From: Vombatus ursinus
Lineage: Eukaryota; Chordata; Mammalia; Diprotodontia; Vombatidae
Direction: 5' to 3'
NCBI RefSeq assembly: GCF_900497805.2
Contig: NW_020954610.1
Span: 26,057,882-26,121,881, forward strand
DNA: 64,000 nucleotides
Of the stretch, positions 1-11,649 are shown piece after piece. A program made the position numbers and the translations under genes. The number at the start of each line of letters is the position of its first letter. Position 1 is the first letter of the stretch. The notes beneath the pieces were generated by a model. It saw only the letters and a list, made by a program, of their open reading frames with translations. It was not told the DNA's origin and ran no database searches.

Positions 1-234
1 TGCCCAGCAAAATAAGAGCCCAATGAGACCTGCTTCCAGTTACCTAAGGTTGAAATATGCCTTTTTTTCCTCCTCTCATTCCCAATTCCTATTCACTAAA
101 TCATAATCCAACCTTTGGAAACACCTATTTCTTATTTTCTATTCTCTTTCTTGTTATCTAAGTCAACACTTCGTTGTGACTTCACTAGACTACTCTATTA
201 GTCTCTCCTTAAGGATTATCTTTCCCTTGAGGAT
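1..234. other. Unique sequence, nothing recognised
   Basis: No repeat, exon or motif stands out. 484-849 is likewise featureless. Confidence 0.5.
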
Positions 235-483
235 AAGGAACATTTACTGAGCTCTTATTATATGGCAGTCACTGTGCTAAGCACTGTACAAATGATATCT
301 CATTTGATCCTTAAAACAACCCAGGGAAGAAGGTGCTATGATTATTCCCATTTTACAGTTGAGGAAACTGAGACACAGAGATTAAGTGATTTGTCCATAG
401 TCACACAGTTAATAAAGTCTCTGAGGTTGGATTTGAATTCAGGTCTTCAGTGATGTATCCACTGCATTACCTAGCTGCCTCTA
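235..483 (-). repeat. THER1/MIR SINE
   Basis: Reverse-strand CORE-SINE. CATTTTACAGTTGAGGAAAC and the TCCACTGCATTACCTAGCTG head are clear. Confidence 0.85.
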
Positions 484-849
484 GACTATCCTAATCACCA
501 TTGCCAAGTGACAACCCAATTTACATCATAAAAAAACCTTAAGTGACTCCCCATTAGAATAGGGTCAGTTTTAAAGTCAGTTTTGGCATTCATAATCTGG
601 TTTCAACATTACTTTTTAACTTTATATTATGACCTTATATATTCTACAATCCAACCATCAAGGCAAATCCATTATTGCTTCAAGAAGAATGGAACTCACA
701 GATATTAGGGGTCACTGGTTACATCTTTCCAGACAGACAGCATATTAAATATGAGACATAGTAACACTGAATATGACATTAGGTATTTTTTTAACAAGCT
801 GAATTTTCATATGGGAAAAGTTCCAAGGCTGGGAGAATTTGGTTTTTGA

Positions 850-930
850 AATTTCATTCAATTTAACTCAATTCAACAAGTATTTATTAAGTGCTTACTA
901 TATAGAAGACACTCTACTCAAATGGGAATA
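850..930 (-). repeat. L2-type LINE 3' tail
   Basis: Reverse complement of the L2 3' end (AACAAGTATTTATTAAGTGC). Confidence 0.6.
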
Positions 931-1179
931 AGTTGATTAATTTCAGAGAAATAAGTTATTTGAGCCACCAAAAGAAATAATTTACTAAGTGGTTGTCAGA
1001 ATCCTAAAATAATTCATAAATCTCCCCATATTTCTTTGTTAGAATTCTAACTATTTCCTTCTTTATTTTGGTTGGGATAGAGTGAGTTGCCAACAATGGT
1101 CAGTCATGGATGGGTTACAACAAATCACAAATATTATTACATTATCTTTCATCCAAAACTCACACAGGCTTCCAGATTT

Positions 1180-1545
1180 CCCTTTTACTGTCCAGTTGCC
1201 CAGGTTCACAACCATGGTGTCATCTTCAGCTCTACGCTCTCTTTCACTCCATATATTCAATAAGTTGCCTAATTTTATCATTTTTACCTCCATTTCTCTC
1301 ACATATGTCCCCTTCTCTCTATTCATACAACCATCATCCTAATTCAGGCTTCCATTACCTCTCCTCTAGAATATTATAATAATCTTATCTTTTATAACCT
1401 TGTTTTGAATCTCTCCCCTCTCTAAACCCATTCTCTATTTGATTGCCAAAGTAATTTTCCTAAAGCTCAAGTTGGACCATTTCATTCCCCCATTCAATAC
1501 ATCCCCATGCATCCTAGGATCAAATATTATTCATATTTGTCTTAT
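1180..1545 (+). repeat. L2/CR1-clade LINE fragment, 3' part of ORF2
   Basis: Diverged plus-strand match to the L2-type ORF2 C-terminal stretch (ATATTCAATAAGTTGCC ... CTAAAGCTCAAGTTGGACC ... TTCATTCCCCCATTCAATAC). Frames are broken. Confidence 0.65.
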
Positions 1546-1694
1546 CTTTTTAAAACTTATAGTTTTGTGAAAGTTTTATAATGTATATAGTTATTAGTAC
1601 AGTATTACATGAATGTAACTTCTAAGTTACATTTTGGGGTACATGCTAAAAAATGTCATGTTAGATTTCATTAACAAAAATGTTTGGAGACTAC

Positions 1695-1835
1695 TGACTC
1701 AGTAGATAAATCCTAGGGAGTTGCCTGAGGCATGTAAGGATTGTGTGAATTGATCAGAGCTAGTAAGTGTCATAGGCAGAAGCTGACTCTTCTTCTTGAC
1801 TCCAAGCCCAGCACTCCATCCACTATTCCAGGCTG
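1695..1835 (-). repeat. Degenerate MIR-type SINE
   Basis: Reverse SINE head visible as CCCAGCACTCCATCCACTAT; the tail is eroded. Confidence 0.6.
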
Positions 1836-2269
1836 AATCTTTTGGTATGGAAAATAAGCAAATAAGAGTTAATAAGCTTTGTCTTCTTGCCATCATCTGT
1901 TATCATCATCTCATCCGTTCTGATATCAGTTCTAGTCTTTTCTGAATTTCTTCTTACCACCAACATATCCAAAAGAAAAAGCAACAAAGAACAAATGAAA
2001 CACTTTTTTTTGTTGTATTTAGCATTTATAACACACCTCAAATTACTCTGAAATTTAGCACTATTAATAATATTATATTAATTATCTATGGCAGCATTCT
2101 TTTACATTCATACTCAATTACCTGCCCTTGCTGTCATTTTCTGTATCCATTTTTTTTTATAAATTTAAGTTGATCAATGTTTTCTCTATGCATCTGCACT
2201 GTTCTCTTTAAACAATTCCCTATTTTCTTCCTTATTGGAATGATTTTTGTTTGTGTCTTCAGAATGTCA

Positions 2270-2478
2270 ATTTTCAGATCATAGATCTGGAGCTGGAAGG
2301 GACCTCAGAGATCCCATAATACAATGTCTTCATTTTACCAATGAGGAAATTGAGGTCCGTGAAGGTTAAGTGACATGTGCTAGGTCATACAGGTAATAAG
2401 GCATTCCTTCCTTCCTGAAGAAGAAAGATTTGGATTCCAAAGCTAATATTCTTTCTATTATGCCATGCTGCCTCCTGA
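2270..2478 (-). repeat. MIR-related SINE with leading GAGCTGGAAGGGACCTCAGA
   Basis: A mammalian SINE-like family in which a 'tagagctggaagggacctcagag' lead precedes the antisense GAGGAAATTGAGG / ATGCCATGCTGCCTCC block. Related copies are at 15805, 18370 and 53105. Confidence 0.55.
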
Positions 2479-2524
2479 GGCTTCTCCTTTCTTGGATCTA
2501 CTTAATCTATAGAATTTTAAACCA

Positions 2525-3800
2525 TGGGATCTTACCTATCTTTTCTCAGGGCAGTTTGCAATCCACACTCTCCTAAAAGGCTAAGCCCAGCTTTCCTCTC
2601 TTCTGTCATGTGAAGTGGTCACTTCTTCCCAAAATGCCCATCATTTCTACTTTGGCAACCAGTTCTGCCCCACTGGTTAGAATCAAGTGTAGGAGAGTAA
2701 TTACCCTTGTTGCTTCCTCTATCTTTTGAAGAATAAAATTAAGGTATTCAAAAATTTCCCAGATGCCTTCTATTGGCATAAAGATCTCCAGCAGATATCT
2801 AAATAGACAAAACCATACATCACTATTATATCTTCCCTCTATACCAGGCTTACAATATTCTTTGAACTCCTTATCTATATGCTGCTTCTGGTTAGGTGGT
2901 CTATTGTCACATTTCTCTCCATTGAAAAAAAATCTCTCCATCAGCCCTCTGGTTCTAGACTTTCTTTATGAGCATATCTTCTTGTTACAAAATGCTCCTC
3001 TACCACCCATTTTCTCTACTTTTAAGGAAGTCCCTTCCATAGCCATAATTTTCAATCAAGCATCTCATCCCAGTAGTAATTATGTTAAGTTTACCTCTTT
3101 GAATGAATGTTTCTAAGATCACCCTGTTTATGAATTGTATGTTGTATATTTGGGCTTCATTTCAGACTTCCTGTTTTGAATATTAGCTCCTATGAATTTT
3201 TTATCCTGTTTGTTAATGTTTTTTCTTTCATAATATCTGCTGCTTTCTGTAGTATACAACTTAGCAACATATGCATCTCTCCTCTTCCATATTCAGTTGG
3301 AAAACCCTCTTGATCAGAAATACAGTCCTGTAGGCAAATATATATTTTACTAGTTTTCATTAAGTACTGTTCATCTCAGACCAGGAACATGTAATTCCTA
3401 TATTTTAGGTTGGAGTATAGAAACACAAAATTCCTTTCTCAGACACCTTCCAAAGTACCTATTCAATTTCCAAATCTACCTTTCTCTTCTGTATGTCCTA
3501 CTTTCAATTTTCAGCTATGATGGAAACCACCTATTCCCCTAAGGTCTTTAATTTCTTTTTCATGATTTCAAAATCCCAAACAATGCTTTCTAATTTCCTT
3601 CTGGTAATATCACTTGTCCTCAAATGAATTACCCAAAGTAGGTAATGGTTGGTAGATTTCACACATCTTGGGAGGTTCAGAGTCATGTTCCAGATATCTA
3701 CTCCAGGAAAATAATATAATTCTCCATTATTTGTATCATGGGTGCCTTGATACTGTACCCTTAGTTTCTTGTCTCTTCTTCACATGTTCTATGATCTAGC
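2525..3800 (-). repeat. CR1-clade LINE fossil with ORF1 esterase and ORF2 endonuclease traces
   Basis: On the minus strand, sequence at about 3632-3530 translates as IHLRTSDITRRKLESIVWDF, matching the CR1 ORF1 SGNH-esterase block around HLGTND. Further along, 2945-2606 gives ...FILQKIEEATR..LLHLILTSGAELVAK...GILGRSDH, matching the CR1 endonuclease end (EEPTR...LLDLVLTN...GSLGCSDH). ORF1 precedes ORF2 as expected on that strand. Stops and frameshifts are frequent (for example the endonuclease switches frame near 2800). This is an old LINE copy. Confidence 0.75.
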
Positions 3801-3859
3801 AAAACTAGTCTTCTTGCTGTTATTTCCCCATGACACATTATCTCTTGACTGCGCCTTTT

Positions 3860-4437
3860 TTTTCTTCTGACTATCCCTCATACTTTGAATGCCTCCTGGC
3901 TTCCCTGACTTCCTTCAAGACTCAGCTCAAGTCACATCTTTTGTAAGAGGACTTTCTCAATATCCTCAATGCTAGTGTCTTCCCTCTGATATCACCTCCA
4001 GTTTACCCTGTATTTTATAAGTATACAATTATCTGCATGCTGTATCTTCATTAGAATGTGAGATCCTTGAGGACAAAAATTGTTTTTGCCTTTCTTTGTA
4101 TGCCCTGTATAATGCCTGGCATGTAGTTGCTGTTTAGTCATTTTTCAGTTGTGCCCAACTCTTCATGACCCCCTTTTGTGGTTTTCTTGGCAAAGTGACT
4201 GAAGTGGTTTGCTATTTCCTTCTCTAGCTCACTTTGCAGATAAGGAAACTGAGGCAAACAGAGTTAAGTGACTTGCTCAGGGTGACACAGCTACTAAGTG
4301 TCTGAATCCAGATTTGAACTCAGGAAGATGAGTCTGCCTGACTCCAGGCCCAGTGCTCTATCCATTGCACCACTTAACTGCCTTGGCATATAGTAAGTAC
4401 TTAATAAATGTTCTTGAATTGACTTGTTAACTTCTAA
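3860..4437 (+). repeat. L2-type LINE 3' end, split by a MAR1 SINE
   Basis: Typical L2 tail: CTTCAAGACTCAGCTCAAGT, GAGATCCTTGAGGACAAAAA, then AAGTACTTAATAAATGTTC after the SINE. Confidence 0.8.
4128..4384 (-). repeat. MAR1 CORE-SINE inserted in the L2 tail
   Basis: Complete reverse copy with the RTE-like tail (GTTTTCTTGGCAAAGTGACT) and head. It is flanked by a 10-bp duplication, GGCATGTAGT at 4118-4127 and GGCATATAGT at 4385-4394. Confidence 0.88.
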
Positions 4438-4684
4438 CTAGTAGCAAATGATTTTTTTTTTCCTGGTAGTAGCTGAGGATTTAAGTTATCATTCCTTGGA
4501 GCCCAAGAAATTTCTTGTTTCTAAAAGGGTTTAGTTTTATCCTCATATCACTTTTTTTTTAATGGTCCAGACCTGTGATTTCACCGGAATGGTGAATACC
4601 CAGTGTGGAAATCTGACCTACCAATGCATATCTGAGGCTACTCTGCAATTTAGATTTTTAGAATGCTGCCTGGAACATTGAAAG

Positions 4685-4795
4685 TTAAGTGAAATTACAT
4701 CCAGGATTACACTATGCCTTTGTATTAGAGATAGGACTCAAAACCAGATCTTCTGGAATATGAGACCAGCCCTCTACATGCTATGCCACACTTCT
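4685..4795 (-). repeat. Highly degenerate MIR-type SINE
   Basis: Weak antisense MIR pattern (GGACTCAAAACCAGATCTTC ... ATGCTATGCCACAC). Confidence 0.45.
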
Positions 4796-5689
4796 CTCTC
4801 ATACTTGTTAAATAGCTCCAAAATTTTTTCCTCTGGTCCTTCTCTATGACCAATTCTTCTAACCTCTGATCTTTTAACATATGTTAAAGTTCACCTTTGC
4901 TTCTAGATGCTTTTTTCCTCTCTTATTTGCTCTTTGAAGTATATTTTCTCTTTGAAGTATATTTTCAGGGAATCCCTCATTCTACCTAAAAAGAATAGAG
5001 ATATGTTCCTTTAACCCTCTCATCTTCTTTAGCAGGAAAACCAACTTGTACATTAAGCATTTATACTTATTATTTGAAACTGGTAAAAAACAAATCATAG
5101 CACACTCTCGTTGGCCCTTTTGTTGGAAGCAGCATTCTTAGTTCTCTATAGTTCTTGTGGCTAATTCATGTGTCTAATTGCTATGGAGAGCTGCCTTAGC
5201 ACCATTTCTGTTGGCTGTGAGCTCAGTTACTGGGAATTCCTGAGACAGGCTTTATTTGTTTTAAAAGGCTTCCCTCACTTTTCTCCAAGATCAGACTCCA
5301 GTTTGCTCAGCTTGCCTTTGATCCATATTTAACACATTCTTGACAAAACCTAACAAACCAAAGCTGACTCTCCTCTGTCTTCTACAAGATCCTAAGTTGA
5401 AATCCAACTTCCAGTTACTTTTAACCTCCAGCTACTCCATGGCTCTTTGTTTCTCTCTTCACCTTTATCCACTGAGCAGTTTTTCAGAAACCTACTCCTG
5501 CCTTGTTTTTTCTCCTCTTTAGTGTCTTCTACCCTCAGTCCATTCCCAGGAGATCAGATGTTCTTGTCATTGGAATATTTAATGTGAAACATTAGTCAGA
5601 TTCTTAGTACACTGAAACTTTATTGAATGTTTGTGCTATATGCTTTATGTGTGTGTATGCTCACACAATAGAATATTTGATTAGCTAAG
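4796..5689. other. Intron sequence without clear features
   Basis: Pyrimidine-rich, possibly very old LINE remnants around 5260-5530; nothing I can assign. Confidence 0.4.
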
Positions 5690-6480
5690 ACTCCACCCTT
5701 GTTTATAAACATTCTCCTTATGAATCTAGTGGCCTGCCTGTTAGCAAAAATGCTGGTTGGTAGGACTGGAATTCTAATGTAACTGATGTAACTTGGAGCC
5801 CAACCCAGATGCTTGGAACAAGCATTGTCACCAGGGTGGAGTCAAGTTTGCAGTGGTACGCCTTGAAAAGCCCACCACTCTTGCAATAAGGTTAAATTAG
5901 TTCACTGTCTGACTGCTAAATGGGGGTTAGTGCCTCCCTGGCTCATAGCAATGTCAATACTGCTTTCCTGAACTCCGCCTATTGTATCTAGAGGAAAGTG
6001 GTTTAGCATTGTCTTCCACTGCTCCCCCCAGGAAATATGATATCACGCTCAAACAAAAGCGGGAAAGCTGACAGATCTATTCAGATGGGTGTGACTACCA
6101 CACACACCTAACTGGTCAAGCCCTGTGGAAAGGGCTGTGACAAAAAGAGAGCTAACAGTGGCCCTTGAATGATGAACTGAACATGCCCTCTCAGCACTGT
6201 CCAAAAAAGATTGCTTTGGTACATTTGATTATCTTCTTCTCTTGGCATGTAGCCCTCTCACAGCCATCAATCAGAGCCTGGAGCTATAGGCCACAAAAAC
6301 TCTATCTGCCCCTGTTTAGAGATTTGTGGGAAATGCTAAGAATTCTGCTCCTTGATGTCCCCATGGCTTCTGAGCCAGCAACCTTTCGAAACATGAGGAG
6401 GAAGAAGATCAGTTTCCTGGAAACTAAATGGAGGATTCGGAATGGACCAGAGGAAAGTAAAACCAGTTTCATTTAAAGAA
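5690..6480. promoter_or_regulatory. Candidate TEK intron-1 endothelial enhancer
   Basis: A block with no recognisable repeat, 8.5-9.3 kb into TEK intron 1. From 5990 to 6460 it holds about ten GGAA/TTCC ETS cores, including TTTCCTGGAAAC near 6413. It also has a FOX-type palindrome TTGTTTATAAAC (5699-5710), a CAGATG E-box (6082-6087) and GATAA (6229-6233, reverse). In mouse, TEK has a well-known autonomous endothelial enhancer in intron 1, roughly 10 kb from the promoter. Position and site content fit, but I have not aligned the sequences. An open frame of 103 codons at 6165-6476 matches nothing I know and is probably chance. Confidence 0.45.
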
Positions 6481-6589
6481 GCTGAAGATTCATGAGATCA
6501 CCAATCTTTCCCTCCTTTTTCAAGCAGCAAATAAACTATTTCCCTACATAATAATAGTAACATGTATCTTGTTGTTTAGTATTCATTCA

Positions 6590-6800
6590 GTAGTATATGA
6601 ATCTACCTGACCATTATCTAATCCTCTCAACTACCCTGTAAGGTAGATGCTATTGTTATCCCTTTACAGATGAGGATACTGAAGCTGAGTGGTGTTATTT
6701 ACCTACAGTCACACATCCAGTAAGTGTATGAATCAAGATTTGAACTCAGTTCTTCCTTAGTCCAAGTCCAGTTCTTTACCCACTGTGCCATCTAGCCACC
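6590..6800 (-). repeat. THER1/MIR SINE
   Basis: Reverse copy: ACCCTGTAAGGTAGATGCTA, ACAGATGAGGATACTGAAGC, CCCACTGTGCCATCTAGCCA. Confidence 0.85.
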
Positions 6801-7014
6801 AAAGGTCATAAGCAAGAATGGCTTAGGTAACAGGTACCAAGAAAATTAATAGTGGAATTTTTTTTTCTGTTCTTGTCAATGAGCCAGAAATAATTGCTCA
6901 ATTTTTTTTACTCCCCATAAACTATACTACCTGTGCTCATTCCATTAAAAAGGAATTGCTTTTCCAATGTAGGGAGTAAACAGATAATATGTTGAAGCTA
7001 TCTTGATAAATTTG

Positions 7015-7165
7015 ACACACATGTACGCACACACATATTACACATTGAAGCTATCTTGACAACTTCTACAGACACATATATACACACACATATAATATAT
7101 ATATTACATGTATACACATATGTGTATATATAAGCATATATATATAAATAGAGTATATCATACAT
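7015..7165. repeat. CA/TA-rich microsatellite
   Basis: Impure alternating ACACAT and TATATA tract. Confidence 0.85.
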
Positions 7166-7177
7166 ATAAATTCCGGT

Positions 7178-7290
7178 TTTATCATTTACAGCATGTGTAC
7201 CTCAAACAAGTTACTTGATCTCAATTTTCTCATCTATGAAATGAGGAAGTCAGACTAGATGGCCTTCATAGACTTTAAGTCTATGATGCC
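7178..7290 (+). repeat. MIR-type SINE 3' portion
   Basis: Forward SINE middle and tail: CAATTTTCTCATCTATGAAA, then ACTAGATGGCCTTCATAG. Confidence 0.65.
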
Positions 7291-7400
7291 ATCAGTCAAA
7301 AAACATTTACTAAGTGCTTACTGTATGATAAGCACTACGCTAAGAGCTAGAGATACAAAGAAAGGGGAAAATTTGGTCCCTCTGAGCCTGTAATCCTATG
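7290..7400 (-). repeat. L2-type LINE 3' tail
   Basis: Antisense L2 end: AACATTTACTAAGTGCTTAC ... GAGATACAAAGAAAGGG. Confidence 0.6.
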
Positions 7401-7804
7401 TTATAACTAATATTCAACTCTGAGCCTGATGCTCAGAGTTACTTTAGTATCTACAGTCACACTGAAACACAAGAAGACATGACTAAAGCTTTAATTTCAT
7501 GATTGTATCTTTCATTATTGGCTTGATAAATTATACTGTTCATACATAACAAATAGGAAGGGGAGAAAATTAGACAATTAACTTGTCATTTATCGTTGAT
7601 CATTAACTAGCCCCCTCGTGCTCATTTTGAACTTATGGGCTATACTAATATTCAAATGTGGCTGGAAAAGTCAGAAGTTGATCAGCTAGCCCTGAATCCT
7701 TAAAACACAGGATTCTTTTGAATTGAAAGGGGAAGTATGTAGTTTTTTCCTGCGTACACAAGTGCTTTCCCCCATTTAAGCCAGTACATGATGAGGAAAG
7801 GAAG

Positions 7805-8071
7805 ATGAAAGGAACAAGCATTTATATAGTACCTATTATGTACCAGATACTGTGTTAAGTGCTTTTATCCCATATTATCTCATTGGACCTTCACAAATAC
7901 TCTGTGAGATAGGTGCTGTTATTATCCTTATTTTACAGTTGAGGAAACTAAGGCAAATAGGGGTTAAATGAATTGCCCTGGGTCATATAGCTAAAAAGTG
8001 TCCTAGATCAGATTTGAACCCAGGTCTTCCTGTCTCCAGATGCAGCACTCTATCCACTGGGCCACCTAATG
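7805..8071 (-). repeat. THER1/MIR SINE
   Basis: Nearly full reverse copy from GCATTTATATAGTACCTATT through TTTACAGTTGAGGAAACTAA to ACTCTATCCACTGGGCCACC. Confidence 0.87.
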
Positions 8072-8079
8072 TAGATTCC

Positions 8080-8400
8080 TTTGGGGGTAAAGTTAGTTAG
8101 GAAAAATATAGAAGGGGGTGAATCTTGAATTACACTAAGAAGTAAGATTAGTATTTGGACAAGTGTTAGAAATTCTAAAGGAAATGAGCAAACAACATGA
8201 GCAAAAAACACAGAGGAGAGAAGACTCAAAGCAATTTTACTAGATGGGTAAGGAGACCAGCCAGATTGGAGTGGAGAGGCCATCTGGTAGATAGATTAGA
8301 TAAGAAAGAGGAAGCCAGTTTATAGAGGGCTTTGAATCCAAGGATGGAGAGTTTGAGTTAGCAGATAATAGGGAGGCCACTTTAGGCCCTCAATGAAGGA
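8080..8400. repeat. Unclassified dispersed repeat-like sequence
   Basis: Contains GGCTTTGAATCCAAGGATGG and related purine-rich text resembling a common mammalian dispersed repeat, possibly antisense L2-type. A weak relative lies near 58190-58400. Family not settled. Confidence 0.4.
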
Positions 8401-8764
8401 ATTGACAACTAAAGCTTACAAGGTAGATTAACCTATCTGCAGCAAGGTCACACACCATCAGCAGTACTCTGTTAGTTTGAGGGTCCAGGCATCTTTACCC
8501 TCAAATTCTGAGGTCAGCATGTTATAACTATTCCACTGTGCCTTGGAGAAGACTAAGAAATACGTGTATAATCTGGAGAGAAAATTTCTTAGAAATGAGT
8601 TTTTGTTTTGTCAGACATATGATATGTCTCTGACACATGTTTATGTCACTTTGAACTTTCACAATAACAATATATGTGTTTGCAAATATGTAATTTTTGT
8701 CTCCCAAGGCAGAGTTACATTTTAGTATATAATTGAGAGTGATGATTAGTTCTTGTTCATGAAA

Positions 8765-9115
8765 CACACCTGATTAGAGTTGTCTCCAAGTCTTTTCCAC
8801 TCCTAGTTGAATAATGCCCTTAGATCCTTCAACCATTCCATATATGAGATGGGTTCCAGACTTTTCACCATTCCAAGTGCCCTTCTCTTAGCCCAACCTT
8901 ATTCTGCCAAAGGTGGTGTGCTCAGAGTTGGACATTATACTCCAAATGTAGACCAATCAATGAAGAGTGATGTGGAACTATTATCTCCCTTAATTAGGAC
9001 AATATTCTTTGAAAAAATGGAGCCCATTTTTAACAGCTCTATCAAACTACTAGGTTCTATTGAGATTGAAAACAAATGCCCCTAAATAAGCTGTTATCAA
9101 TAAATTTTCCCTATC
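8765..9115 (+). repeat. Unclassified old amniote-type dispersed repeat
   Basis: Contains the pattern CAGAGTTGGACATTATACTC followed by CAAATGTAGACCAATCAATG and a 'tggaactattatctccctt' block seen in widespread amniote repeats. I do not know its exact name. Coding potential of the open frame 8807-9085 is not credible. Confidence 0.45.
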
Positions 9116-9211
9116 TTATTTGTGGTCAGAAGGTTGGCTGCCATAGCAACTCACAAAGACCACCTAGTATGGCATAGAGAGGTTGCAATCTGCATTGGTG
9201 GAGGGGTGAAA

Positions 9212-9433
9212 AATAGCTCACATTTATGAAATTTGCAAAGCCCTTTATATATGTTATTTCATTTATCCTCACAATAACCCTCTGAGGAAGGTAATATTAG
9301 TATTCCCCTTTGACAGATGAAGAAACTGAAGTCCTGAGAGTAAGTGACTTGCACAGGGTAATATGTTAAGTAACCAAATGAGTCAGGATTCAAACCTGAC
9401 TCAAAAATCCAGCATTCTGTCCACTATGCCACA
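9212..9433 (-). repeat. THER1/MIR SINE
   Basis: Reverse copy with TTGCAAAGCCCTTTATATAT, GATGAAGAAACTGAAG and CTGTCCACTATGCCACA. Confidence 0.83.
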
Positions 9434-9814
9434 CTGAGGAAATAACCATGTTGATGAAATCACAGATATTTTGAAGCATCATTGCATATTCATTCGATTG
9501 GTTCTCTTAAGAAACTTCTTAAAGTGCCAATTACATAAGTATGCTCTTCAAAAGATGCAAGCATATGCACAAAGGCTACAACTCTGTAGGCAAAGACAGT
9601 GACAGCAACACAAATCCACATTACATATCCAGTAAATAAGGTCAGGAAAGATCAACAAAGTAAAGATGACATGGGGGTGACCATGTTAAAGCCAACATAC
9701 ACATCTTTGGGAGTGGGTTTAACAAAGTGTAAGTAGGAGACGTTTTTTAGACATGCAATCGTCTATAATCTTCTGGGGGTGTTTTTGTTTGTTTTGCCTT
9801 TTTTCTCGTATGAC
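9434..9814. other. Intron sequence, nothing recognised
   Basis: No repeat or exon evident. Confidence 0.45.
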
Positions 9815-10150
9815 ATTCCAGCTGCTGTCTCCATACCTTAACACAGGCTGTCGCTATAGTCTAGAAACATTTCTTCCTTATCCCCACTTCTTGGAATCCC
9901 TGGTTTCCTTCAAAGCTTAGATAAAATACTACTTCCAACATGAGGCTTTTATGACCTCCTGATTCACCCTCTTTCCCCCTCAAAACAGTCTCGAATTTAT
10001 TTTACATATATTTAACATAAATACTTATATGGGTAAATGTTGTCTTTCCTGATAGAATATAAGCTCATTGAGGGCAAGACTAACTAATTTTTGTCTTTGT
10101 ATTCCCAATGCCTGGCACAGAGGCATAATGTTTGTTGGTCAATTGAGCTT
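9815..10150 (+). repeat. L2-type LINE 3' end
   Basis: Diverged L2 tail with TATAAGCTCATTGAGGGCAA, TTGTATTCCCAATGCCTGGC and a TTGTTGGTCAATTGAG end. Confidence 0.75.
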
Positions 10151-10310
10151 GCATACTCATTTTTCATATTTTCCTTTCTTATGTATTTTGTTTATATATT
10201 TGGACAAATGTTGGAAATTCTAAAGGAGATAAAAGTTATACTTTAAAAATGCAAAGGCAGGCCTTTACATTTTTCCCTTTTTTTATTTTTTAAAATTCTG
10301 ATACAGTCAT

Positions 10311-10605
10311 AGGTGCAGCTAGGTGGCACAATGGCTAGACCTTATTTCAAGGAATCAGGAAGACCTTATTTCAAGTATAGTCTGTTACTAGGTGTATGAT
10401 CTTGGGCAAGTCACTTAACTTCCATTTACCTCAGTTTCCTCATCAGTAGAATGAGGCTATTATTATTTTTGTTGTTGTTGTTGTTATTCCCCTCCCAGAC
10501 CTTGTTATGAGGATAAAATGAGATACTATTTGAAAAGTGCTTAGTACAATGCCTGGCACATAGGAAGTACTTATATAAATGTTAGCTACTATTGTTATCA
10601 TTATC
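10311..10605 (+). repeat. THER1 SINE, forward, nearly full length
   Basis: Starts GGTGCAGCTAGGTGGCACAA and runs through CTTGGGCAAGTCACTTAACT and GAGGATAAAATGAGATACTA to ATATAAATGTTAGCTACTAT. Contains an internal GTT-repeat. Confidence 0.87.
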
Positions 10606-10609
10606 ATAT

Positions 10610-11649
10610 AATATACTGTGGCATAGTGGGAAAAGATGTGAGTTCAAGTTATGTACCTGATTTGTCTGCTTAATTGTTTGCCCGGTTCTTTTTTATTTGG
10701 AATTTAACACATACCCAAAAAAAATCCACATAAAAAGTGGAAGAGAAAAAGAGGATTATATGTGAAAGAGAATCTCTATTCATACAGTTTGCTTCTTAAA
10801 AATACACAATAAGTGGAACACTTTACTATCAAAGCTGTCCTGTTTGTTTCCTTCTGAATTTCTATCTTTTCTCTTGGGTGCATTTAGAAAAACAGCTGAA
10901 TAACCTTCTTTTCTTTCTTTTCTTCTTTCTTTAGGCAATATTATCTCAAGCTCCTCTCCCCACTGCTGGACTGCTTTTTATCCTTCCTTATTTTGTTCCA
11001 CCCATAAACTTGATAAACCTCTTTTTCTAAGAAAGGACTTACAAAAAGCAAACAAAAAAAGATGGATTAAAGAATAAGACCCTTACAACAGAGTCACTCA
11101 AACCTCCCTTCAGGTTGACTTGAGACTATTATTCAAGGAAAGCAGAAAAAAAATTTTTTTTCATTTTGCTAATTGTCTTCTTGTAAGGAAGGCAAGCTGA
11201 TAAATCACTGAGAAACGGATGCATTTCTTGGAATTGATTTGCAAGGCTGGATTAGAGAACTGAACTTTTATGTCCTTGATTTCAACTAGGTAGGCCATCA
11301 ATAGACTGTGGGTTGCAGAATGAGGTCTTTTGCCATTAGATGAATTTAAAGTTGAGTATGCTTTTTTGTGGCTCTCAAAATCAGAATCATAAATGTTCAT
11401 GGTGATACAAGTGAGGAAATTTATCTGGGGTCAATTGATCAACATAGCAAATCTATCTCAGAACCTAGTTTTACTAAGGTCACTCTTTGTTTTTAATTTC
11501 TCAAACCCCAGTACAGAGGTCCTAATTTGGTTGTAACTATGTTCTGTATGTCCCACCCCTAAAGGGTGAATACCATTCTTAAAAAAAAAAACCAGCAATA
11601 ACAATTCTCTAAACCTACCTCAAAATATATTTACTTGTGAAAATCATTC
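10610..11649. other. Intron sequence, nothing recognised
   Basis: Unique AT-rich sequence with short homopolymers; no repeat family or exon identified. Confidence 0.4.

Noticed and set aside
2606-2941. 111-codon open frame as a novel gene
   Set aside because: It carries CR1 endonuclease signatures with a frame change near 2800.
6165-6476. 103-codon open frame within the candidate enhancer
   Set aside because: No match to a known protein and no splice context; constraint there is more simply regulatory.
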